A DNA stretch of 64,000 bases from Pantoea dispersa (GTDB lineage Bacteria > Pseudomonadota > Gammaproteobacteria > Enterobacterales > Enterobacteriaceae): the NCBI RefSeq assembly GCF_014155765.1, contig NZ_SCKT01000006.1:97217-161216 (forward strand). Direction: 5' to 3'. A program made the position numbers and the translations under genes. Shown here piece after piece: positions 56,002 through 63,238 of this stretch. Within the stretch, counting starts at the first letter, position 1. Each line of letters opens with the position of its first letter. The notes beneath the pieces were generated by a model. It did no database searches, was not told the origin of the DNA, and saw nothing but the letters and a program-made list of their open reading frames with translations.

Positions 56002-56657
56002 ATTGCTGGCACCCGCCAGCCCAGACCGCGTACGTTGCGAATCACTTCGTTATCGAGTTTGCGCCGCATGCCGTGAATCAGCACGTCCACGGCGTTGCTG
56101 GTGACCTCTTCGCCCCAGCCGTAGATGCGGTTTTCTAACTGCTCACGCGACAGGATCGCCCCTGGGCGTTCCAGCAGCGCATAGAGCAGGGCGTATTCAC
56201 GTGCGGTTAGCTGCTCGCGCTGGCCTTTGTACAGCACTTCACGCGTCATCATATCGAGCTGCACGTCGCCGTTGCCCAGCAGGGAGTCCGCCGCACCGTG
56301 GCTGCGTCGGGTGATGGCTCGCATACGCGCCAGAACCTCTTGCAGATCAAAGGGTTTGAGTAAGTAGTCATCGGCGCCGCTGTCCAGACCCTGAATGCGC
56401 TGCTGCACGGTATCACGTGCGGTCAGCACCAGCACCGGCGTCATGTCACCGCGCGTGCGCGCACGGCGCAGCACATTGATGCCATCTTCACGCGGTAAAC
56501 CGAGATCGAGCAGGACGCAGGTGTAACCGCCTTCCTGCCAGGCGTTGCTGGCAAATACGCCGTCACGCACCCAGTCCACCGACCAGCCGGCGGCCTCCAG
56601 CGCCTGCTGCAGGTTGGCGCCGATCATTTCATCATCTTCTACCAGCAGCACACGCAT
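55998..56657 (-). CDS. OmpR-family response regulator, QseB/PmrA-like
   Basis: A 219-residue regulator with a receiver domain at residues 1-115 (acidic pocket EDD at 7-9, phosphoacceptor D51 in LLDLGLP, conserved lysine 101 in YLLKPF) and a winged-helix DNA-binding domain (QLTAREYALLYALLERPGAI, YGWGEEVTSNAVDVLIHGMR, ending NVRGLGWRVPAI). QseB and PmrA are the nearest E. coli relatives. AGGAGGGC lies just before the ATG. The gene is divergent from an AraC-type regulator; direct repeats with an 11-bp pitch near both promoters are good candidates for its own binding sites and suggest autoregulation. Confidence 0.87.
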   Translation of the reverse strand: MRVLLVEDDEMIGANLQQALEAAGWSVDWVRDGVFASNAWQEGGYTCVLLDLGLPREDGINVLRRARTRGDMTPVLVLTARDTVQQRIQGLDSGADDYLLKPFDLQEVLARMRAITRRSHGAADSLLGNGDVQLDMMTREVLYKGQREQLTAREYALLYALLERPGAILSREQLENRIYGWGEEVTSNAVDVLIHGMRRKLDNEVIRNVRGLGWRVPAI

Positions 56658-56697
56658 GATGCCCTCCTGAATAACTTGTCGCAGTGTAGCGCCCGAT

Positions 56698-56714
56698 AAT
56701 TAGCGCAGAATTAA
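56698..56714 (-). promoter_or_regulatory. two-unit direct repeat before the response-regulator gene
   Basis: On the minus strand TTAATT-CTGCG-CTAATT: two hexamers 11 bases apart, about 41 bases before the regulator start. The spacing is that of OmpR/PmrA-family binding sites. Confidence 0.6.
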
Positions 56715-56755
56715 CCTGGTGCGCTGTTTCGTCGGGAAAGCCGTTTTTTTGCTTG

Positions 56756-56783
56756 CTAATTCTGCGCTAATTTTCTGCTAATT
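56756..56783 (+). promoter_or_regulatory. three-unit CTAATT array before the AraC-type gene
   Basis: CTAATT occurs at 56756, 56767 and 56778, each exactly 11 bases after the last (spacers CTGCG and TTCTG). It ends 64 bases before the ATG at 56847, a suitable place for activation by the divergent OmpR-family regulator. Confidence 0.7.
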
Positions 56784-56846
56784 AAGGGATAAATTTAACG
56801 CGCTACAGTGACGTCACTGGACATTTTACCGACGCCGGAGGGAGTC

Positions 56847-57215
56847 ATGAATCAGCGCGAATTTATCCGTAGTTTGCTGGAGTGGATTGAAAAAAATTTA
56901 GGGCACGATCTGCATCTGGATGAAGTAGCACGCCGCTCGGGATATTCCCGCTGGCATCTGCAACGTCTGTTCCGTCAGCACACCGGTTTTTCTCTGGCAG
57001 AATACATTCGCCAGCGCCGGCTGACTGAGTCAGCGCTCACGCTGATCAACAGTGATGAGGCGATTCTGCAGGTAGCGATGAGCTACGGCTTTGATACCCA
57101 ACAGGCTTACACCCGCACCTTTAAAAATTATTTTCGCGTCACGCCAGGCCAGCTGCGGCGTCAGCGTCGCGTCGAGCCGGACCGCCTGCTGTTTCCGTTA
57201 GCGGTGGCGGTGTGA
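56847..57215 (+). CDS. small AraC-family regulator, Rob/MarA/RamA-like
   Basis: A 122-residue single-domain AraC protein with both helix-turn-helix motifs: LDEVARRSGYSRWHLQRLFR at about residues 24-43 and LQVAMSYGFDTQQAYTRTFK at about 74-93, followed by the family end VTPGQLRRQRR. The proteins of this class (MarA, SoxS, RamA, Rob) bind as monomers to mar/sox boxes and control efflux and stress genes. The sequence resembles the DNA-binding half of Rob but lacks Rob's effector domain. I chose the ATG at 56847 with GGAGGGAG upstream; an in-frame ATG at 56808 is less likely. The CTAATT array before it suggests control by the neighbouring two-component system. Confidence 0.82.
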   Translation: MNQREFIRSLLEWIEKNLGHDLHLDEVARRSGYSRWHLQRLFRQHTGFSLAEYIRQRRLTESALTLINSDEAILQVAMSYGFDTQQAYTRTFKNYFRVTPGQLRRQRRVEPDRLLFPLAVAV

Positions 57216-57224
57216 CATCCCTCG

Positions 57225-57262
57225 CCCGATTTCCCGTGGCCGCTGCGTAACGGGAAATCGGG
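57225..57262. terminator. 13-bp perfect hairpin after the AraC-type gene
   Basis: CCCGATTTCCCGT pairs with ACGGGAAATCGGG around a 12-base loop, nine bases after the stop. It is followed by TGCGCATT rather than T residues, so it may act with Rho or as a stability element. Confidence 0.6.
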
Positions 57263-57323
57263 TGCGCATTCGCGTGTTTGCTTTTAAGCTGCGGTTCTCA
57301 CTCTTTCGAATCAGCCAGAGAAC

Positions 57324-58214
57324 ATGGACAACAGCGATAATCTCACCGCCATGATGCTGTTTGCACGCGTCGTTGAGCGGCAAAGCTTCAGCGAAGCGGC
57401 CCGTACGCTGGGGGTATCAAAATCGCACGTCAGCCGCGAAATCGCCCGGCTGGAGGTGCGGCTGGGTATCAAACTGCTGCAGCGCACCACGCGCAAGGTG
57501 GCGCTGACCGAGCTGGGCCAGGCTTACTATCCGTTTTGCACCCGCATGCTGGAAGAGATGCATCGCGCCGATGCGTTTGTGCAGCAGGTGCATCAGCAGC
57601 CTGCCGGCAACGTGCGGTTGCAGGCGCCGATCACCTTCGGCTGTCAGTGCGTGGTGCCGACGCTGAACACCTTTATCCGCCGTCATATTCACATCAACGT
57701 CGATCTCGAACTGACCACCAGCGACGATCCGCAGCCCAGTGCGGACGTGGCGATTGTGATCCGCGCACGTGCGCCGGAGGTGGCGAACTACCGCGAGCTG
57801 AGCAGCATTGACTGGGGACTGTATGCGTCGCCAGCGTATCTGGCCGCGCATCCGACCATCGATCATCCTGAACGTCTGATGCGCCATGATCTGCTGCTGT
57901 TTCACGGCCCGGCACACACGGCGGCGTTGCCGTTTCGCCGTGATAAGCAGCGCCTGGCGCTGGATGTGCACAGCCGCTTTCGCGCGAATAACAGCATGGC
58001 GCTGCTCAATGCGGCCCTGGCCGGAACCGGCGTGGCGTATCTGCCGGCCTATATGACGCAGGAGGCGCTGGCGCGCGGCGAGATTCAGCAGGTGCTGCCG
58101 GAATGGCAGATGGATCGCCTGCACAGTTACCTGCTGCTGAAAGAGCAGCCGCAGCCCTCGTCACCGGTCACCTTGCTCTGCGACGCGCTGATCACTACGC
58201 TGGGTGCGCCGTGA
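57324..58214 (+). CDS. LysR-family transcriptional regulator
   Basis: A 296-residue regulator of the AaeR/DsdC-like LysR branch. The helix-turn-helix is at residues 9-67 (MMLFARVVERQSFSEAARTL, SKSHVSREIARLEVRLGIKL, LQRTTRKVALTELGQAYYPF) and the effector domain starts near residue 92 (GNVRLQAPITFGCQCVVPTL). The ATG is preceded by AGAGAA, a weak site. It is on the same strand as the downstream exporter, 112 bases before it, with an inverted repeat in the gap; it may control that exporter, but the co-directional layout is less telling than a divergent one. The ligand is unknown. Confidence 0.8.
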   Translation: MDNSDNLTAMMLFARVVERQSFSEAARTLGVSKSHVSREIARLEVRLGIKLLQRTTRKVALTELGQAYYPFCTRMLEEMHRADAFVQQVHQQPAGNVRLQAPITFGCQCVVPTLNTFIRRHIHINVDLELTTSDDPQPSADVAIVIRARAPEVANYRELSSIDWGLYASPAYLAAHPTIDHPERLMRHDLLLFHGPAHTAALPFRRDKQRLALDVHSRFRANNSMALLNAALAGTGVAYLPAYMTQEALARGEIQQVLPEWQMDRLHSYLLLKEQPQPSSPVTLLCDALITTLGAP

Positions 58215-58235
58215 TTGTTGTTTTCTGGCAACAAT
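58214..58235. promoter_or_regulatory. inverted repeat between the LysR gene and the MFS exporter
   Basis: ATTGTTG and CAACAAT flank TTTTCTGG and begin at the last base of the LysR stop. It could be an operator for the exporter or a weak hairpin. Confidence 0.4.
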
Positions 58236-58326
58236 AACGCGCTGGCTGGCAAATATCCGCTTCTCCCTGTTTTCTGTGTGCTACCGCTGATAGCCTGCTA
58301 AAAAAGCCAAAAACAGGGATATCACT

Positions 58327-59538
58327 ATGTCGCATTCTTCTATCGCGTTAGCGCCTGAGCAGCAACACTGGCGGCGAAATTTGTGGGTTTGCGTGCTGGG
58401 CTCGTTCAGCACTATCGTCGCCATGACCCTGCTGCTGCCCTTTCTGCCCCTTTATGTGCAGCAGCTGGGCGTGCAGGAACCGGCCGCGATTGCGCGCTGG
58501 TCAGGCACCGCCTACGGTGCCACCTTTCTCAGCGCGGCGCTGACGGCACCGCTGTGGGGCAAACTGGCGGATCGCTATGGCCGCAAGCTGATGCTGATCC
58601 GCGCCAGCCTCGGAATGGCCGTCGCCATGTCGCTGATTGGTATGGCCACCGCGCCGTGGCAGCTGGTAGCGCTGCGCCTGCTGGCCGGTCTGCTCGGCGG
58701 CTATGCGTCGGGCTCCACCATTCTGGTGGCGGCGCAAACGCCGAAAGCGCAGACCGGCTGGGCGCTGGGCGTGCTGTCCTCCGGCATCATGGCCGGTAAT
58801 GTGGTCGGCCCGCTGCTGGGCGGCGTGCTGCCACCGCTGATCGGTATCCGCCACACTTTCTGGCTCACCGGCGCGGTGATTTTTCTTGCGTTTCTCGCCA
58901 CCACTTTTCTGCTGAAAGAAGCGCCACGTGCGGCGAAGAAAGCCGCAGCCGGGGAGGGTGATGAGCCGGAGGCGTCGATCAACCGGCCAGTGGTACGGCT
59001 GATGTGGCTGTCGGGCATGCTGCTGATTTTTGCCAATATGTCGATTGAGCCGATTATCACGCTGTATATCGCGCAGTTTGTGCACGGCGATCACGCGGTG
59101 ACGGTGACGGCCGGGCTGGTGATGGCGGCCGCCGCGCTGGGCAGCATTCTCTCCGCGCCGCGCCTTGGCCGGCTGGCCGACCGCATCGGACATGCGCGCG
59201 TGCTGATTTATGGCCTGCTGGTCTGCGCGCTGCTGCTGATTCCGCAGGCGTTTATTAGCGCGGCGTGGCAGCTGGTGGTGCTGCGTTTCCTGATGGGGAT
59301 GGCGCTGGGCGGCCTGATGCCCTGCGTGACGGCGTTGATTCGTCATAATGTGCCGCAGCGGCAGGTTGGGAAAATGCTGGGCTATGCGACCTCAGCCCAG
59401 TATGTCGGCCAGGTGAGCGGCCCGCTGTTCGGTGGCTTTATCGGCGGCGCGTTTGGTATGCGCCCGGTGTTTCTCGCCACCTGCGTGATTATGGCGCTGT
59501 GCGCGCTATTGAATGCGCGGGTGCTGCGTAAACCCTGA
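58327..59538 (+). CDS. MFS drug exporter, MdtG-like
   Basis: A 403-residue DHA1-family exporter with 12 predicted helices, similar in length and local sequence to E. coli MdtG (408): WRRNLWVCVLGSFSTIVAMT, LLPFLPLYVQQLGVQEPAAI, the helix 2-3 motif LWGKLADRYGRKLMLIRASL, RLLAGLLGGYASGSTILVAA and LSAPRLGRLADRIGHARVLI. MdtG lowers sensitivity to fosfomycin and deoxycholate and belongs to the mar/sox regulon, so a link to the SoxS and Rob-like regulators in this window is possible. The substrate is inferred. GGGATATCACT before the ATG is a weak ribosome site. The gene ends at a bidirectional terminator. Confidence 0.75.
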   Translation: MSHSSIALAPEQQHWRRNLWVCVLGSFSTIVAMTLLLPFLPLYVQQLGVQEPAAIARWSGTAYGATFLSAALTAPLWGKLADRYGRKLMLIRASLGMAVAMSLIGMATAPWQLVALRLLAGLLGGYASGSTILVAAQTPKAQTGWALGVLSSGIMAGNVVGPLLGGVLPPLIGIRHTFWLTGAVIFLAFLATTFLLKEAPRAAKKAAAGEGDEPEASINRPVVRLMWLSGMLLIFANMSIEPIITLYIAQFVHGDHAVTVTAGLVMAAAALGSILSAPRLGRLADRIGHARVLIYGLLVCALLLIPQAFISAAWQLVVLRFLMGMALGGLMPCVTALIRHNVPQRQVGKMLGYATSAQYVGQVSGPLFGGFIGGAFGMRPVFLATCVIMALCALLNARVLRKP

Positions 59539-59571
59539 CCTCCAGATCGACCGTAATGCCGACCGGCATAT

Positions 59572-59600
59572 AAAAAAAAGCGGGCATTGCCCGCTTTTTT
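59572..59600. terminator. bidirectional terminator between the MFS exporter and gcd
   Basis: A-run, then AGCGGGC-ATT-GCCCGCT, then a T-run. It serves both convergent genes. Confidence 0.95.
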
Positions 59601-59616
59601 ACTTCAGTGCGAAAAA

Positions 59617-62004
59617 TTACTTCGCATCTGGCAGCGCATAGGCAATCACGTAATCGCCCAGCTTGGTACCGAACGAACCGTGGCCACCGGCCGCGATGAC
59701 AACGTACTGCTTGCCATTCACTTCATAGGTCATTGGCGTCGCCTGGCCACCCGCTGGCAGACGCGCCTGCCACAGCATCTCACCGGTGTTGGTATCGAAC
59801 GCACGCAGGTAGTTATCTGCGGTCGCGCCGATGAAGAACACGTTACCGGCGGTGGTGATTGGGCCACCCAGCATTGGCATACCCATTTTGAACGGCAGCG
59901 GAACCGGTGCGCTATCGCGAACGGTACCGATACGTTTCTTCCAAACGGTTTCGTTGGTCTTCAGGTCGATCGCTGAAACGTAACCCCAGGCCGGCTGTTT
60001 ACACGGCAGACCAAACGGCGACAGGAACGGGTTCAGCTCGACGCCAAACGGCACACCGTACTGCGGCTGAATGCCGGTTTCAGTACCGGAACCACCTTCT
60101 GCGCCCTGCGGTGGTTCAATCGGGTTGCCCGGACCGCGCGGAATCAGCTTAGACACAAACGGCAGCGCCATTGGGTTAGCAATCGCGATCTGACGATGGG
60201 GATCAACCGCGATGCCGCCCCACTCGAACATACCGAGGTTGCCCGGGAACACCAGCGTACCCTGCTCAGATGGCGGCGTGAACGGACCTTCGTAGCGCAG
60301 ACGCTTGAAGATCACGCGGCACACCAGCTGGTCATACATCGTCGCGCCCCACATGTCCTTGTCCGTCAGGTTCTGCTTCGGACGGAAGGTCAGTTCGGAG
60401 TACGGCTGGGTCGGTGCCACGTGGTCACCTTTCGCCGCGCCCTGCGGTACCGGCGTCTCCGGTGCAGGCACGACCGGCTTACCGGTACGACGATCCAGCA
60501 CAAAGATGTTACCGGTTTTCGCCGGGGCATAAATCACCGGTACGGTGTTGCCATCTTTGTCCGTGATATCGGCCAGCGTCGGCTGTGACGGCAGGTCCAT
60601 ATCCCACAGATCGTGGTGCACGGTCTGATACGACCACACCAGCTTACCGGTGGTGGCGTTCAGCGCCAGAACGCTGCTCGCGTAGCGCTCCTGCTCTGGT
60701 GTGCGGTTACCGCCCCAGATATCCGGGGTGGAAACGCCCATTGGCAGGTAAACGGTATCCAGTTTTGGATCGTATACCGCCGGCGCCCACGAGTTCGGCG
60801 AGTTCATGGTGAAGGTGTGTTCATCGGCCGGAATCGCGTTAGGATCTTTCGCGCCCGGGTCGAACACCCACAGCAGTTTACCGGTGTTGACGTCGAAGCC
60901 ACGGATGGCACCAGACGGCTCACGGGTAGAGTAGTTATCGGTGACCGCACCAGCAATGACGATGGTGGTGTCAGTGATAACCGGCGGTGACGTAGGCTCA
61001 TACTGGCCTGGCGTCTGTACCGGCTGCTTGTGCTGCAGATCCAGCTCACCGTTGTTACCAAAGGATGGGCAACGGGCACCGGTATCGGCATCCAGCGCGA
61101 ACAGACGACCGTCGTTCACTGGCAGGTAGATGCGGCGTGAGCACAGCGCAGGCTGGCTGTTGGCGGCATCGGCAGCGGCAGGCACTTCATGGTATGAAAC
61201 ACCGCGGCAGGTCACGTGCTGGAAGGTAGGATTCGGCTTCAGGCCCGGATCGAATTTCCACTTCTGCTTACCGGTCGTCGCATCCAGCGCAAACAGAATC
61301 TGGTGTGGCGAGCAAAGGTACAGCGTGTCGCGGATTTTAATCGGCGTCACTTCATCAGTGATTTCACCCGGATCGTTGGCGGTTTTGAGATCGCCGGTCT
61401 GGAACTGCCAGGCAACCTGCAACTCTTTCACGTTGCTGGTGTTGATCTGCTTCAGCGGCGAGAAGCGGGTGCCCTGCTGGTCACGCGCGTAGGCTGGCCA
61501 GTCAGCATCGTTGATGTTACTCAGCGGCTGGGCCTGCGGAACGTTAGCGGCTTCCGGCAGATTGCCATTCAGCTCCTGCGGATCGTGGAATACTGCCCAC
61601 GCCAGCACCAGTACGCTGGCTACCAGCGCAACGGCCATCGCACCCAGCGCACCTTTACCCGCATGATTCAGGCCGCGATACACAAACGGCAGAATCAGCC
61701 AGATACCGAAGATCACCAGCACGTCGGTACGTGGGGCCAGCGCCCAGAAGTCGAAGCCGACTTCCCATACGCCCCACACCAGCGTTGCCAGCAGCAACAG
61801 GGCATACAGCAGCAGTGCGGAACCGCTACGGCGCCACAGCAGAACAGCGGTGATCAGCATAATCACACCGCCAATAACGTAGTACCAGGAACCTCCAATG
61901 GCGGCTAACCAAACGCCGCCAATCAGCATAAATGCGCCCGTCAGCAGTGCAAACAGCACCGTCAGGAAGCGAATTACGCCAAAAGATGAGGAAGCTTTCC
62001 CCAT
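59617..62004 (-). CDS. gcd: membrane-bound PQQ-dependent glucose dehydrogenase
   Basis: A 795-residue quinoprotein (796 in E. coli). Residues 1-140 hold five membrane helices (IRFLTVLFALLTGAFMLIGG, WGVWEVGFDFWALAPRTDVL, FGIWLILPFVYRG). The rest is an eight-bladed propeller that binds PQQ in the periplasm: DWPAYARDQQGTRFSPLKQI, FQHVTCRGVSYHE, VYLPMGVSTPDIWGGNRTPE, TVHHDLWDMDLPSQPTLADI, WGATMYDQLVCRV and GGHGSFGTKLGDYVIAYALP. It oxidises glucose to gluconolactone and feeds ubiquinone; the acid made can dissolve phosphate. I chose the ATG at 62004 with GAGGT seven bases upstream; another ATG 24 bases earlier lacks one. No PQQ-synthesis genes are in the window. Its product is the likely substrate source for the dehydrogenase at 38-42 kb. 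Confidence 0.96.
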   Translation of the reverse strand: MGKASSSFGVIRFLTVLFALLTGAFMLIGGVWLAAIGGSWYYVIGGVIMLITAVLLWRRSGSALLLYALLLLATLVWGVWEVGFDFWALAPRTDVLVIFGIWLILPFVYRGLNHAGKGALGAMAVALVASVLVLAWAVFHDPQELNGNLPEAANVPQAQPLSNINDADWPAYARDQQGTRFSPLKQINTSNVKELQVAWQFQTGDLKTANDPGEITDEVTPIKIRDTLYLCSPHQILFALDATTGKQKWKFDPGLKPNPTFQHVTCRGVSYHEVPAAADAANSQPALCSRRIYLPVNDGRLFALDADTGARCPSFGNNGELDLQHKQPVQTPGQYEPTSPPVITDTTIVIAGAVTDNYSTREPSGAIRGFDVNTGKLLWVFDPGAKDPNAIPADEHTFTMNSPNSWAPAVYDPKLDTVYLPMGVSTPDIWGGNRTPEQERYASSVLALNATTGKLVWSYQTVHHDLWDMDLPSQPTLADITDKDGNTVPVIYAPAKTGNIFVLDRRTGKPVVPAPETPVPQGAAKGDHVAPTQPYSELTFRPKQNLTDKDMWGATMYDQLVCRVIFKRLRYEGPFTPPSEQGTLVFPGNLGMFEWGGIAVDPHRQIAIANPMALPFVSKLIPRGPGNPIEPPQGAEGGSGTETGIQPQYGVPFGVELNPFLSPFGLPCKQPAWGYVSAIDLKTNETVWKKRIGTVRDSAPVPLPFKMGMPMLGGPITTAGNVFFIGATADNYLRAFDTNTGEMLWQARLPAGGQATPMTYEVNGKQYVVIAAGGHGSFGTKLGDYVIAYALPDAK

Positions 62005-62278
62005 AATATTGACCTCTTTCTTTGCCATAAAATCAAAGGAAACAACCGATTAGGCTGTATCCCGACATAGAGTACGAAGTGACTTAAGGTGTTCTGTCAG
62101 TGCTTTTCCGTTAAGCAGGATGATCCCTTTGCGTTAAATTTTATCTTAAAAACGTTAACAGGTTTGATTTTTTTAGCGCTTTGCTCTTTTTATCAGGCAG
62201 TGACACGACATTTTATGAGGATATTGCGCCATCCTGTCCGGCGTCATCGGGCGATAACGCCGACACGCAGAATTTTGT

Positions 62279-62290
62279 GTAAACGTTTAC
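62279..62290. promoter_or_regulatory. LacI-family-like palindrome between gcd and the EAL-like gene
   Basis: GTAAACGTTTAC is a perfect 12-bp palindrome with the central CG typical of LacI/GalR operators. It overlaps the stop of the EAL-like gene and is 275 bases before gcd, so relevance to gcd is uncertain. Confidence 0.3.
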
Positions 62291-62886
62291 CCTGGGAAGA
62301 GCGGATGACAGCTCCGCTGCGTTTGCCAGCCGCTTAGCTGTAAATGCAGGTAATCTTCGGCCGGTAATTGGAGCTGAGGCGTACGTAATATTACCTCTGC
62401 TTGTGTTTCCCGCAGCGAAGCGAGCAGAAAAGGAAAGCTGAACTTGAGATAATTTTCGCGGAAGAAGTCATCGCTCAGAACAATACCGCTGAAGGGAAAA
62501 TCGGTAATATTTTTCCACTCGGTTCCCGGCGGCGCGAGATCGTAAAGCCAGAAGGAAAAACGAGACGCCACAGCGCGTAAGGCGGATCCTGCCTGACATA
62601 AAGTGGCATAGTTGATCGCCAGCCTTACATTCTCACGTTGCAGGCTGGAATAATTATCCACGTCATGCAAAAAGGACATCACACTATTTCCCGCCAGTGG
62701 AATAATTATTAATCCCGCAGCATCCGCTGACTGATAATGTTGGGTAATTATCTCGCCTTCATGAAGTAATGCATCACGTTCCGGCACGCAATGCATTAAG
62801 GACGCTGAATAACACGCGCCGATAGGTGTGCCGTCGAAGCGACAGACACGCTCAGTGACATAAGGATGGTATGAATTGTTTTCCAT
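62287..62886 (-). CDS. degenerate EAL-domain-like protein
   Basis: A 199-residue soluble protein. The stretch RFSFWLYDLAPPGTEWKNI then TDFPFSGIVLSDDFFRENY follows the usual EAL spacing of a DDFG-like strand, a loop, and a FP-(D)-xIKLD strand, while RLAINYATL may equal the conserved INLS strand. The EAL, DDFGTG and other metal-binding residues are missing, so it should not cleave cyclic-di-GMP; relatives such as YdiV act by binding proteins such as FlhDC. The family call is tentative. The ATG at 62886 has no strong ribosome site. It is upstream of gcd on the same strand, but 282 bases apart. Alternative: an unrelated family of unknown function. Confidence 0.45.
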   Translation of the reverse strand: MENNSYHPYVTERVCRFDGTPIGACYSASLMHCVPERDALLHEGEIITQHYQSADAAGLIIIPLAGNSVMSFLHDVDNYSSLQRENVRLAINYATLCQAGSALRAVASRFSFWLYDLAPPGTEWKNITDFPFSGIVLSDDFFRENYLKFSFPFLLASLRETQAEVILRTPQLQLPAEDYLHLQLSGWQTQRSCHPLFPG

Positions 62887-63238
62887 TTATCTCTATGAAT
62901 AAATTAATGAACGATAGCGTCTTAATTATTATAAGGACGGGAAGACTGCTGTGATTATCACAGGGGGCAATATAGATCGATTCGCCGGCAAAGATCACCT
63001 TTTTTAGCTGTTTCTGATAAAGAGATAAAAAGGATTCGCCAGGCATTAATTAACGCTTTACTGAATTATCTGGAATGATTCGGCTATTTTCAAAGTAAAA
63101 CAATCAGTCTGCTAATATTCAGAACGCCATGTTTAACTGTCAATCCGGATAAACACCTGTTTTTACAGCGCACATCCAGCCATTGCCTGCCCCGGTCAGT
63201 TATCGCACTCTATGGCGTGAAAAACATAAGGAAAGCCG
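62887..63238. other. about 350 bases of AT-rich intergenic DNA
   Basis: It separates the minus-strand EAL-like gene from the plus-strand MFS gene and should hold both promoters. A 64-codon open frame on the minus strand (62852-63046) has no start site or family features and overlaps the EAL-like gene. I see no hairpin or operator of note. Confidence 0.4.

Noticed and set aside
62852-63046. 64-codon minus-strand frame upstream of the EAL-like gene
   Set aside because: It overlaps the EAL-like gene start, lacks a ribosome site and has no family features.
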